From: Methylorubrum aminovorans
Lineage (GTDB): Bacteria; Pseudomonadota; Alphaproteobacteria; Rhizobiales; Beijerinckiaceae
DNA: 48,388 nucleotides
Assembly: GCF_022179725.1 (NCBI RefSeq)
Contig: NZ_BPRC01000032.1
Location: 1 to 48,388 of the forward strand
Reading direction: 5' to 3'
Shown here: positions 41,866-48,388 of the stretch, piece after piece
Numbering within the stretch: the first letter of the stretch is position 1
Layout of the letters: every line of letters starts with the position of its first letter
The notes under the pieces: model-generated
Database searches by the model: none
The model's input: only the letters and a program-made list of their open reading frames with translations
Told to the model about the DNA's origin: nothing
Program-made: the position numbers and the translations under genes

Positions 41866-44253
41866 ATGCTTACCGTCGTCGGCTGCCTCGTCGAGGCCCA
41901 TGACCTCCGCCTCATCGCCCTGGCGGCAGGCATTTGCGCTCTCTCGTCCCTGACCACCGTCTGCTTGGTCAGTCACGCCCGCAGGGCGGAAGGCTTGGCC
42001 CAGGCAGGCTGGCTTGCTGTGGCGGCCGCCGCCGGCGGTTCCGGCATCTGGGCGACCCATTTCATCGCCATGCTCGCCTTCGCGCCCGGTGTGCCAAGCG
42101 GCTACGACGTCGCCCTCACCGGGCTCTCGCTGGTCATCGCCATCGCGCTCGCCGGTTCCGGCCTCTCACTCGCCGTCCTCGTCGGCGGCAGCGTCGCAGC
42201 CTGGACCGGGGGCGCGATCCTCGGAGGCGGCATTGCGGCCATGCACTACACCGGCATGGCCGCCTACGATGTCGCCGGCCACAAGGCGTGGAACCCGGCC
42301 GCCGTCGGCGTCTCGCTCGCGCTCGGCAGCATCCTGGGTGGCGCCGCCCTCGCGGCACAGGCCGGGGCCCGCGGCCTCGTCCGTCAGTTGCCGGCCGCGC
42401 TCCTGCTGCTGCTCGCCATCTGCAGCCACCATTTCACCGCCATGGGCGCTGTCACGGTCACGCCCGACCCGACGCTTGCCGTTTCCGAGGCAGCCGTTCC
42501 GAACGCCTGGCTCGCGGTCGCGGTCGCGCTCGCGAGTTTCGCCATCCTACTCCTCGCGGGGGCCGCTCTGGCGCTCGACGTGCGAGACCGCCGCCACGCC
42601 AAGCTGGAGGCCGACCGCCTGCATAGCCTCGCCAACGCCGCCGTCGAGGGCCTCGTCGTCTGCACCGGCGACATCGTGGTGAGCGCCAACCGCAGCTTCG
42701 CCAAGCTCGTTGGGCTGCCGCAGGACGCGCTCGTGGGCACGGCCCTTTCGGCGTACCTTACGGGCGACGCAGCCCGACTCGCGCTGGCCGGCCAGCCCGA
42801 GCGCCCGGTCGAGGCCGAGATCCGGCAGGCCGACGGGACGCTGGTGCCGGCCGAAATCATCATGCAGCCGGTCGAGCATGCCGGCCGCCCGCACTACGCG
42901 GTGGCCGTGCGCGATCTGCGGGCCCGCCGGCAGGCCGAGAGCCAGATCCAGTTCCTCGCCCACCACGACGCGCTCACTGGGCTCGCCAACCGTGCCAGCT
43001 TCGGCAAGCGGCTGGAGCAAGAGATGCGGGCCGCCGACGCGGGCGGGCGCAAGCTCGCGGTGCTCTGCCTCGACCTTGACCGCTTCAAGGAAGTCAACGA
43101 CCTGTTCGGTCACGCTGCCGGCGACGCCATGCTGGAGAGCGTGGCCCGCATCATCTCGGCCGGGCTCGATGACACTCAGATGATGGCCCGGCTCGGCGGC
43201 GACGAGTTCGCCGTGCTGGCGCCCTGCGACGGACCGTCCGAGGCTGGCCGCCTCGCCGAGCGCATCCTAGAGGCGCTGCGCGCCGGCAAGGCGGAGGGCA
43301 ACGGCCCGCAGATCGCCACCAGCATCGGCATCGCCCTCTACCCGGACGATGCGCAGGAGCGGGCTGCCCTTCTCAGCTACGCTGACACCGCCCTTTACCG
43401 CGCCAAGTCGGAGGGCCGCGGCACCTACCGCTTCTTCGAGGCGAGGATGGGTATCGAGGTGCGCGAGCGACGTCTCTTGGAGCACGACCTGCGCCACGCC
43501 GTGGCCCGCGGCGAGATGCACCTTGTCTACCAGCCGCAGACCGACGTGGGCTCAGGCGCCGTCATCGGCTTCGAGGCTCTGCTGCGATGGAAGCACCCCG
43601 AGCGCGGCTACGTCTCGCCGGCGGTGTTCATTCCCATCGCCGAGGAGAGCGACGCCATCCTGCAGATTGGCGAGTGGGTGCTGCGCGAGGCTTGCCGCGA
43701 GGCAGCGACCTGGCCGCAGCCCCTGTCCATCGCCGTCAACGTCTCGGCGGTGCAGATCCACAGCCCGCACTTCGTCGGCCTCGTGCACGAGGTGCTGCTT
43801 CGGACCGGGTTGGCGCCGCACCAGCTTGAGGTCGAAGTGACCGAGACCGCGCTCATCAGCGACCCGAACCGGGCGCTGCTCACCCTGCGCCAGTTGAAGT
43901 CGCTCGGCCTGCGCATCGCCATGGACGACTTCGGCACGGGCTACTCGTCCCTGTCGAACCTTCGCTCGTTCCCATTTGATAAGATCAAGATCGACAGCTC
44001 GTTCGTGCGCTCGGTCGACAGCAACGAGCAGACCGCGGCCATCGTCCGCTCGGTCCTCGGCCTGGGGCGCGGCCTCGGGTTGCCGGTCCTGGCGGAGGGG
44101 GTGGAGACCGAGGCCGAGCTTGGCTTCCTTGTCGCGGAGCAGTGCCACGCCGCGCAGGGCTACCTGATGGGCCGTCCGTCACCCATCGCCCAGTTCACCC
44201 AGCATACGCACGGCACGATTCCACTCGTTTCCGTCGACCGAAAACGCGCCTGA
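41866..44253 (+). CDS. MHYT-PAS-GGDEF-EAL cyclic-di-GMP signalling protein (paralogue)
   Basis: The protein has 795 residues from ATG 41866, chosen because it aligns with the start of the paralogue at 1814 (here MLTVVGCLVEAHDLRLIALA). The MHYT membrane sensor contains IWATHFIAMLAF and GGIAAMHYTGMAAYDVAG, a true MHYT motif. A PAS linker is followed by GGDEF (444-448) and EAL (570-572, GFEALLRWKHPERGY). EAL motifs VAVNVS, VEVTET, DDFGTGYSS, KIKID and EGVET are intact. The I-site is absent (DDTQ). Its likely role is to convert a gas or redox signal at the membrane into a c-di-GMP change. Confidence 0.93.
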   Translation: MLTVVGCLVEAHDLRLIALAAGICALSSLTTVCLVSHARRAEGLAQAGWLAVAAAAGGSGIWATHFIAMLAFAPGVPSGYDVALTGLSLVIAIALAGSGLSLAVLVGGSVAAWTGGAILGGGIAAMHYTGMAAYDVAGHKAWNPAAVGVSLALGSILGGAALAAQAGARGLVRQLPAALLLLLAICSHHFTAMGAVTVTPDPTLAVSEAAVPNAWLAVAVALASFAILLLAGAALALDVRDRRHAKLEADRLHSLANAAVEGLVVCTGDIVVSANRSFAKLVGLPQDALVGTALSAYLTGDAARLALAGQPERPVEAEIRQADGTLVPAEIIMQPVEHAGRPHYAVAVRDLRARRQAESQIQFLAHHDALTGLANRASFGKRLEQEMRAADAGGRKLAVLCLDLDRFKEVNDLFGHAAGDAMLESVARIISAGLDDTQMMARLGGDEFAVLAPCDGPSEAGRLAERILEALRAGKAEGNGPQIATSIGIALYPDDAQERAALLSYADTALYRAKSEGRGTYRFFEARMGIEVRERRLLEHDLRHAVARGEMHLVYQPQTDVGSGAVIGFEALLRWKHPERGYVSPAVFIPIAEESDAILQIGEWVLREACREAATWPQPLSIAVNVSAVQIHSPHFVGLVHEVLLRTGLAPHQLEVEVTETALISDPNRALLTLRQLKSLGLRIAMDDFGTGYSSLSNLRSFPFDKIKIDSSFVRSVDSNEQTAAIVRSVLGLGRGLGLPVLAEGVETEAELGFLVAEQCHAAQGYLMGRPSPIAQFTQHTHGTIPLVSVDRKRA

Positions 44254-44284
44254 GCTACTCCAGTCACCGCTTCCGCGAGCACAT

Positions 44285-44491
44285 TTGGAGCACCGGAGCA
44301 CGGCCCGCGATCCCGACCAAGCGCACATTTCAGAAGCCCAGGCGCGCCACGAGGCACTGCTGCAAGACCTGCTCGAATGTGCGGAACGTGGGCAGGACAC
44401 TGCCGAAGCGTTACAGGCCCTCAAGCAGGTCGACGACGAGATTGCCCGCTTGCGGGCAGCACGCTTACTGACTGAGCAACAGCCGTCCTGA
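44285..44491 (+). CDS. Possible small helical protein
   Basis: This 68-residue frame begins at TTG 44285. Most of it is a predicted amphipathic helix (ARHEALLQDLLECAERGQDT, then LQALKQVDDEIARLRAARLL). The start codon is weak and no ribosome site was seen. Its end overlaps the convergent TadG-like gene by 27 bases. The sequence composition looks protein-like, which is the only support. Confidence 0.4.
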   Translation: MEHRSTARDPDQAHISEAQARHEALLQDLLECAERGQDTAEALQALKQVDDEIARLRAARLLTEQQPS

Positions 44492-45889
44492 GACAGGCCC
44501 CAGCCCCTTCGGCACCGGCACGCTCGTGTTGTTGTAGTTGGCGTTGAGAACGAGGTTCGGCCCCTCGTAGAGGTTGATCTGTTGGGCCACCACGACAGTG
44601 TAGGCCGACATATCCGCCACCGGGCGACTTGCATCAATCACCAGCCGGCCGCTCGGCAGGTAGATGGTGCCGAGCATGGTGCGGGCGTTGTCGCTGATGA
44701 TGCGGTATGTCCGCATCGCCTTGCTGGCAGCGAGCGGCGGAGGCGTCTTGCCTGGCTTGAGACTGACCGTTGAGGTGCCCTCCTCGTCCTCATCTTCAAG
44801 TTGAGATACGGGATCAACCGGCGCTGAAACGGTCTTCTCCTCCGACATCAACAAACCGGCCATGGTGCCATTGACGGGAGCAGAAAGACTGATCGTCGTC
44901 TTCTTGTCGAAGAGCAGGCTACCTTTGTCGCCTGTAAAATAAAACGCTACGTCCGCACCAGACAGTGATGCGTCATTCGTAACTAGGAGTGGGCCATCCT
45001 TCATAATGTAGACGCCCGGATTGAGCGTGACGACAGCCTTCTTCCTGATTTCCACTCCCCCGCAATACGTCCCTGGGGAGAGGGTGACGCTCTGATCTAT
45101 CAGGTTCTTGCCGGCCTTGGTCTTCTTGGACGCCCCGGAGGGCAACGTCATACAGCTCCCGATTTCAGGTAATGGGCGGTCGGCAAGGGGATCGGGAACG
45201 ACTGGGCAGCCTGATTGTGGGTTGGGCGTGAAGTTCGCGCGCGTGGTGCTGGCCCCACCCGCCGAGCAGATCGTCTGCGCGCGAGCCATCGCATTGTCCC
45301 TGCCGACCATGCCGGACGCACTTTTGGAATTGGAGTACAGCGCACAGTCGTAGGCCGTGACCTGCGCGTTCTTTTCGAGGTTGAACGCACCGGCCGCGGC
45401 CGGATCGAGCGCGAGCATGCACAGGCGCATCTTGCCGACGACGCTGGCCTTGGCCTTGGCCGAAAGCTTCTGTGACGACATGCCGACGAACGGCCCGAAG
45501 GTGAGCTGGATAGTCTGCTCGACCGTCGCTGTCACGCTGGTTTTGTCGCTAGCAACGTCAACCTGGATCGTGACGGGGTTTTTGGCGCCGTCCTTGATCT
45601 CGGCCTGGATGGTCTGGGTGGTCAGGCCGACAATCGATGCGGTATTGGACACAACAAGTTTGAGGGCATTGCCACCGGCCATCACGCCGGCGTCGGCCGC
45701 CTGCTGGATATGGCCCTGGGCCGAGACCAGCCGGGCGTAGTCCATCGCCCCACCCACAAGTCCGATCAGGGTCGTTGCGGCGAGTGCGACGATGACGGTG
45801 ACGGTGCCGCCGCTATCCCGATTAAAGGCGCTGACCATGCGGTTTGATGGCGCTAGTCTGCTCCACAGGCGTCCGAAACCGTGAACCAA
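44465..45889 (-). CDS. TadG-like pilus-assembly/surface protein
   Basis: The protein has 474 residues. The N-terminus has the TadE/TadG hallmark: a short basic leader then DSGGTVTVIVALAATTLIGL, a pilin-like hydrophobic helix, followed by GGAMDYARLVSAQGHIQQAA and DAGVMAGGNAL. The rest is an extracytoplasmic region with beta-rich, Ser/Thr/Lys-rich stretches (SGADVAFYFTGDKGSLLFDK). Proteins of this type accompany Flp/Tad pili. Here no other tad or cpa gene is nearby, so it is an orphan, possibly serving Tad pili encoded elsewhere or having its own surface role. Confidence 0.85.
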   Translation of the reverse strand: MVHGFGRLWSRLAPSNRMVSAFNRDSGGTVTVIVALAATTLIGLVGGAMDYARLVSAQGHIQQAADAGVMAGGNALKLVVSNTASIVGLTTQTIQAEIKDGAKNPVTIQVDVASDKTSVTATVEQTIQLTFGPFVGMSSQKLSAKAKASVVGKMRLCMLALDPAAAGAFNLEKNAQVTAYDCALYSNSKSASGMVGRDNAMARAQTICSAGGASTTRANFTPNPQSGCPVVPDPLADRPLPEIGSCMTLPSGASKKTKAGKNLIDQSVTLSPGTYCGGVEIRKKAVVTLNPGVYIMKDGPLLVTNDASLSGADVAFYFTGDKGSLLFDKKTTISLSAPVNGTMAGLLMSEEKTVSAPVDPVSQLEDEDEEGTSTVSLKPGKTPPPLAASKAMRTYRIISDNARTMLGTIYLPSGRLVIDASRPVADMSAYTVVVAQQINLYEGPNLVLNANYNNTSVPVPKGLGPVSGRLLLSQ

Positions 45890-46314
45890 GATGACCTACC
45901 AAGCGCCTTACCTTCAGCTCCGTTCTAGCGTCAGCAGCTTAACAGAGTGCCTTCAATTGTCTTGTGCCCCGGCTGCCGAGCTTCAAGCGTTATGAACCAA
46001 CCTATGTTTGCAGCCCCGCAACTAGCCCTGTTCGATGTACGATCTGACTACAGCACGAGAAAATCCGAGGAAGCGCATGATCCTGCGTAAACTGCGCTGA
46101 ACACGCTCAGTGTGGATGCTGCGTACGTCACAGCGGCACCGGGATAAGCACCGGTAACCATGATGGGTCGACAGCGATGAGCCAGTCTGGTTACCGCAAC
46201 GGCGCAATACAACTTTAAAAATGACTGCGTCGGCTTTTCTCGCGCCGGACGGCGTCAGCCGCAGGACACTTGCGCCTGGACGACATCGATACCCTTGTCG
46301 GGTATCCTGGGATC
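45890..46314. other. Intergenic region between divergent genes
   Basis: No supportable gene lies in this 425-base stretch. A GGTAACC/GGTTACC pair around 46155 and 46190 forms a 7-base inverted repeat with a spacer of about 30 bases; it could be an operator but no known family fits. Local GC is lower than in coding regions. Confidence 0.4.
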
Positions 46315-46866
46315 ATGGCTAATCCTCTTACCGTCGCAGGCCTCCTCAAGGCCAAGGTTGTTACTAATGAGCAGGTGGACGGCCTTGTTGAGGCGGTCCT
46401 CAAGGGACGGATGACGGAGGAAGCCGTGTTGACGGACACCTACGTTCTCAACCTGTCCATGGCGATCCGGGAGAACCGCTTTGCCACGGCTGTCCTGCGC
46501 GACAGGACCACACCGGCAGGGGCCAAGGAAAAGGCGGTGCGGACGGCTATCTTGCTGGCGCGAGCACAGCCTTCACGTCCGCCCGGAGAAAAAACCTGCG
46601 ACGCGACGTCTGGCACCGCAGACCCAGCTAACCAACCGGTCTGTGACGATCAGACCGTTCCCGGTCCGGACGTGCCAGCATCATGGATACCGGCCAATGC
46701 GAAGCCTGCCACAGTCCACCGGCGCTGGGCGCGGACGCGGCCTTTTGCAGACGTGTCCGACCAGACGCTGGAACACAAGCTCCGCTCAGCCGCGCTCCAG
46801 CCTCATGTGCGTGACCTGGTCAGGCGTGAGCTGGCCATGCGTGCCCGGCCGACGCACAAGAAGTAG
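46315..46866 (+). CDS. Hypothetical 183-residue protein
   Basis: The frame from ATG 46315 begins MANPLTVAGLLKAKVVTNEQ; TTG 46270 would add 15 residues. Residues 1-95 look helical and ordered (VDGLVEAVLKGRMTEEAVLT, FATAVLRDRTTPAGAKEKAV). A disordered Pro/Thr-rich linker follows, then a second ordered block with FADVSDQTLEHKLRSAALQP and VRDLVRRELAMR. It has no signal peptide, membrane helix or recognised family. Adjacent genes give no functional hint. Confidence 0.6.
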   Translation: MANPLTVAGLLKAKVVTNEQVDGLVEAVLKGRMTEEAVLTDTYVLNLSMAIRENRFATAVLRDRTTPAGAKEKAVRTAILLARAQPSRPPGEKTCDATSGTADPANQPVCDDQTVPGPDVPASWIPANAKPATVHRRWARTRPFADVSDQTLEHKLRSAALQPHVRDLVRRELAMRARPTHKK

Positions 46867-46949
46867 GACGCACCCCGCGACGTGCTGAAGAACTGCGCAG
46901 GAACGAAAGGCGAAGCGAATGCCTTTCGTTCCTAGGAACGCTTCCGGGA

Positions 46950-47195
46950 TCAGCGGTCGCGCGTCTTTGTTGTCCGCGAGTCCTGGTTCTTGTTGCCCTC
47001 GGCGGCAGGTGACGTTCCAGGCACACCGGTGTTGCCTGAGCCACCGCCCATTTCACCGGCCTTCATTTTATCGCCCTTCTGAGCCTCGTTGGGCACGCTT
47101 GAGGGACTTGAGGTCGTCGACTGCTGGGCAAGAGCAGCGCTGCCGGTTCCGATCATGAAAGACGAGACAAGCACCGCAGTGAGAAGCTTTGACAT
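46950..47195 (-). CDS. Small exported protein with stress-type promoter
   Basis: This 81-residue protein has an N-terminal signal peptide (MSKLLTAVLVSSFMIGTGSA, cleaved around ALAQQS). The remainder is low-complexity Ser/Gly/Asn/Lys (PSSVPNEAQKGDKMKAGEMG), likely disordered in the periplasm. AGGAG lies 7 bases before ATG 47195, which decides the start against an upstream Met. An EcfG-like GGAAC-N17-GTT lies about 28 bases upstream. Short exported proteins of this composition are often stress-induced; the function is unknown. Confidence 0.65.
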   Translation of the reverse strand: MSKLLTAVLVSSFMIGTGSAALAQQSTTSSPSSVPNEAQKGDKMKAGEMGGGSGNTGVPGTSPAAEGNKNQDSRTTKTRDR

Positions 47196-47222
47196 GAATA
47201 ACTCCTGCAACGATGTGCGGTA

Positions 47223-47247
47223 AACCTCAGCGGACGCATCATGTTCC
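47223..47247 (-). promoter_or_regulatory. Candidate EcfG-type (general stress) promoter
   Basis: On the minus strand GGAAC (47247-47243) and GTT (47225-47223) are separated by 17 bases, as in GGAAC-N16/17-GTT promoters. The distance to ATG 47195 and the strong ribosome site between them fit a short leader. This is the more convincing of the two such motifs found. Confidence 0.5.
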
Positions 47248-47481
47248 GAGAATTTATGCGCTGCTTAATATGGTCTTATTTATAGAAATTTTCTGCAGAT
47301 AGAATGGGGATTGTTTTCGCTCCAAATATACCGGAACGTCCTCGACCGGCTGAGCAGGATGGCCGCGGCGGACCGGAAACCGTCCTGGTCAAAGTTGCCA
47401 AATGATCCCACGCAATCTAGGCATCAGAACCCCGTTTTGCAGCAGTGCACCATCGCTAGGGCCGCACAGGGGGAGGTTTCG

Positions 47482-47874
47482 ATGGCTAAGCGCGTGTTCC
47501 CCATTGCCCTGTTCGCCCTCATGCTCAGCGGCGCTGCGGCCCCGGCGCTTGCGGCTCCCGGCCTCCGGGCCTTCGATCCCGATAACGACGGTACGATCGA
47601 TCTCAAGGAGGCCCAGACGGCTGCATCTGCCGCCTTCGCCAAGCTGGAGAAGGACAGCGATGGCACACTCGACGTCAGGGAGTTGAAGGGCCGTGTGAGC
47701 AAGAAGGCGCTGAAGGCCGCCGATCCGGACAGCGATGGCACGCTGGACGAGAAAGAGTACCTGGCCCTGACGGCGCAGGCGTTCCAGCAGGCTGATCCGG
47801 ACAACGACGGCACTGTGGATGCCAAGGAGCTGAAGTCGCCCGCCGGCAAGCAGCTCTATAATCTGATCCGCTGA
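47482..47874 (+). CDS. lanM: Lanmodulin-like lanthanide-binding EF-hand protein
   Basis: The protein has 130 residues, close to the known lanmodulin length. The signal peptide is MAKRVFPIALFALMLSGAAA, cut near ALA-AP, so the protein is periplasmic. Four EF-hand loops lie at residues 32-43 (DPDNDGTIDLKE), 56-67 (EKDSDGTLDVRE), 81-92 (DPDSDGTLDEKE) and 105-116 (DPDNDGTVDAKE), spaced by 12, 13 and 12 residues, the tight spacing peculiar to lanmodulin. Pro at loop position 2, the family hallmark, is present in loops 1, 3 and 4 but not in loop 2. ELKGRVS and the ending SPAGKQLYNLIR also match. Known lanmodulins bind lanthanides very tightly. GGGGGAGG lies 6 bases before ATG 47482. Confidence 0.93.
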   Translation: MAKRVFPIALFALMLSGAAAPALAAPGLRAFDPDNDGTIDLKEAQTAASAAFAKLEKDSDGTLDVRELKGRVSKKALKAADPDSDGTLDEKEYLALTAQAFQQADPDNDGTVDAKELKSPAGKQLYNLIR

Positions 47875-47974
47875 GGTCTGTGTACCATGGCGCGTCAGGT
47901 CACTGAGTGCGCCGCGGTAGGGTAGGGCAGAGCAGGATTGGGGTTCTTCCAACGCCTTCACAGGGCAACGGAAA

Positions 47975-48002
47975 ATGCCGGCGCGGTGTCCCGCGCCGGC
48001 AT
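47975..48002. terminator. Strong hairpin between lanM and a convergent gene fragment
   Basis: Bases 47975-47986 and 47991-48002 form a perfect 12-base-pair GC-rich stem with loop TGTC. On the minus strand a run of T (TTTTC) follows the stem, and on the plus strand the hairpin follows lanM by about 100 bases. It is therefore probably a terminator, best in the leftward direction, that would have served the decayed gene on the right as well. Confidence 0.65.
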
Positions 48003-48028
48003 CGTTCATCCGGAGAGGATGGCTCGTC

Positions 48029-48388
48029 TTAGTTGTTCGGCAGCGAGAACACCGTGAGCTGGCCACCGAGGTTGGTGTAGCTCGACAGCGCCGCGTAGCC
48101 GCCCACCAGCGCCGAGGCTGTCCGATCACGCCCGGCAGCGGCGCGAGGAGGTCCTGTGGATCTCGCCGGCGGCCGTGGCGGCGAGCGATTCGTCCGCAAA
48201 GGCGGACCGGCAGGCCTCGCTGTTGTAGCAGTCTGGAAAGGGCAGGATTTCGCATTCCCCTTGTTCAGCTGTGCGCCGATTTTGTTGAAAAACTCGCGGT
48301 CGAGTTGGATCGGGTGCAGGTCGGACGAGGGCGGCGGCTGGATGAGAGGGTGGCCCCGGCCGATCAGGCCGGGCTCGGCTGCGGCACC
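48029..48388 (-). pseudogene. Mosaic gene fragment with PQQ-dehydrogenase-like C-terminus
   Basis: One minus-strand frame is open from the window edge to stop TAA 48031-48029. Its last 25 residues (LVGGYAALSSYTNLGGQLTV then FSLPNN) resemble the C-terminus of PQQ-dependent alcohol dehydrogenases of the XoxF/ExaF class ('Y..LGG.L.VFSL'). The part in front is a patchwork: a neighbouring frame gives FPDCYNSEACRSAFADESLA, and copy D of the dispersed repeat reads through as DREFFNKIGAQLNK. No intact dehydrogenase precedes the tail. It is probably a deletion/insertion scar. The family call for so short a tail is tentative. Confidence 0.45.
48240..48295 (+). repeat. Dispersed repeat, copy D (with 3' end)
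   Basis: GGGCAGGATTTCGCATTCCC, CTTGTTCAGCTGTGCGCCG and ATTTTGTTGAAAAACTC. The last 17 bases are identical to copy C. It lies within the mosaic fragment on the right edge. Confidence 0.65.

Overview
The window looks like chromosome of a GC-rich alphaproteobacterium, most probably Methylobacterium/Methylorubrum or a close relative. The best single clue is a lanmodulin gene (47482-47874), a lanthanide-binding EF-hand protein known from this group. Supporting clues are an HWE-family histidine kinase, many GAF/PAS sensors, small proteins of types common in methylobacteria, and two GGAAC-N16/17-GTT sequences resembling the general-stress sigma (EcfG) promoter. No rRNA, tRNA or CRISPR array was seen.

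Layout. 1-4.2 kb: the start of a PAS-domain protein, a GAF-XRE fusion regulator and an MHYT-PAS-GGDEF-EAL c-di-GMP enzyme. 4.3-14.6 kb: an envelope and stress region with a voltage-sensor-only channel remnant, NhaA, a DUF2254 membrane protein, a NarL-type two-component system, a small Rmf/CrpP-like protein, a PRC-barrel protein, a Gly/Tyr/Arg-rich exported protein, several very small proteins and a glutaredoxin-MauE fusion. 14.6-19.4 kb: receiver domains (one decayed) around a large GAF/PAS HWE kinase, whose own receiver partner overlaps its stop codon. 20.8-27.8 kb: DUF2946-like, PepSY and TonB-dependent receptor (TBDR) genes in the order DUF2946, PepSY, TBDR, DUF2946, TBDR. 28.1-36 kb: a cobalamin riboswitch followed by a siderophore-type TBDR, an ABC ATPase, two DUF3526-type permeases and a PepSY gene broken by two in-frame stops. 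36-36.5 kb: insertion-sequence debris. 36.5-44.3 kb: a LuxR regulator and two more GGDEF-EAL proteins. 44.3-48.4 kb: a lone TadG-like protein, two small genes, lanmodulin and a decayed C-terminal fragment possibly from a PQQ alcohol dehydrogenase.

Two themes connect the genes. The first is signalling: three composite c-di-GMP proteins, an HWE kinase with receivers, a NarL-type pair, and one GAF subtype reused in three different proteins. The second is metal or metallophore handling: three TBDRs, two PepSY membrane proteins (one broken), two DUF2946-like Cys/His proteins, a B12-controlled ABC operon and lanmodulin. The B12-riboswitch operon is the best candidate for an incompletely described system, because it pairs a cobalamin-controlled receptor with a DUF3526 ABC-2 type transporter instead of BtuCDF. 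Decay is visible throughout: four copies of a short dispersed repeat, IS5-type remnants, a broken receiver and a broken PepSY gene.
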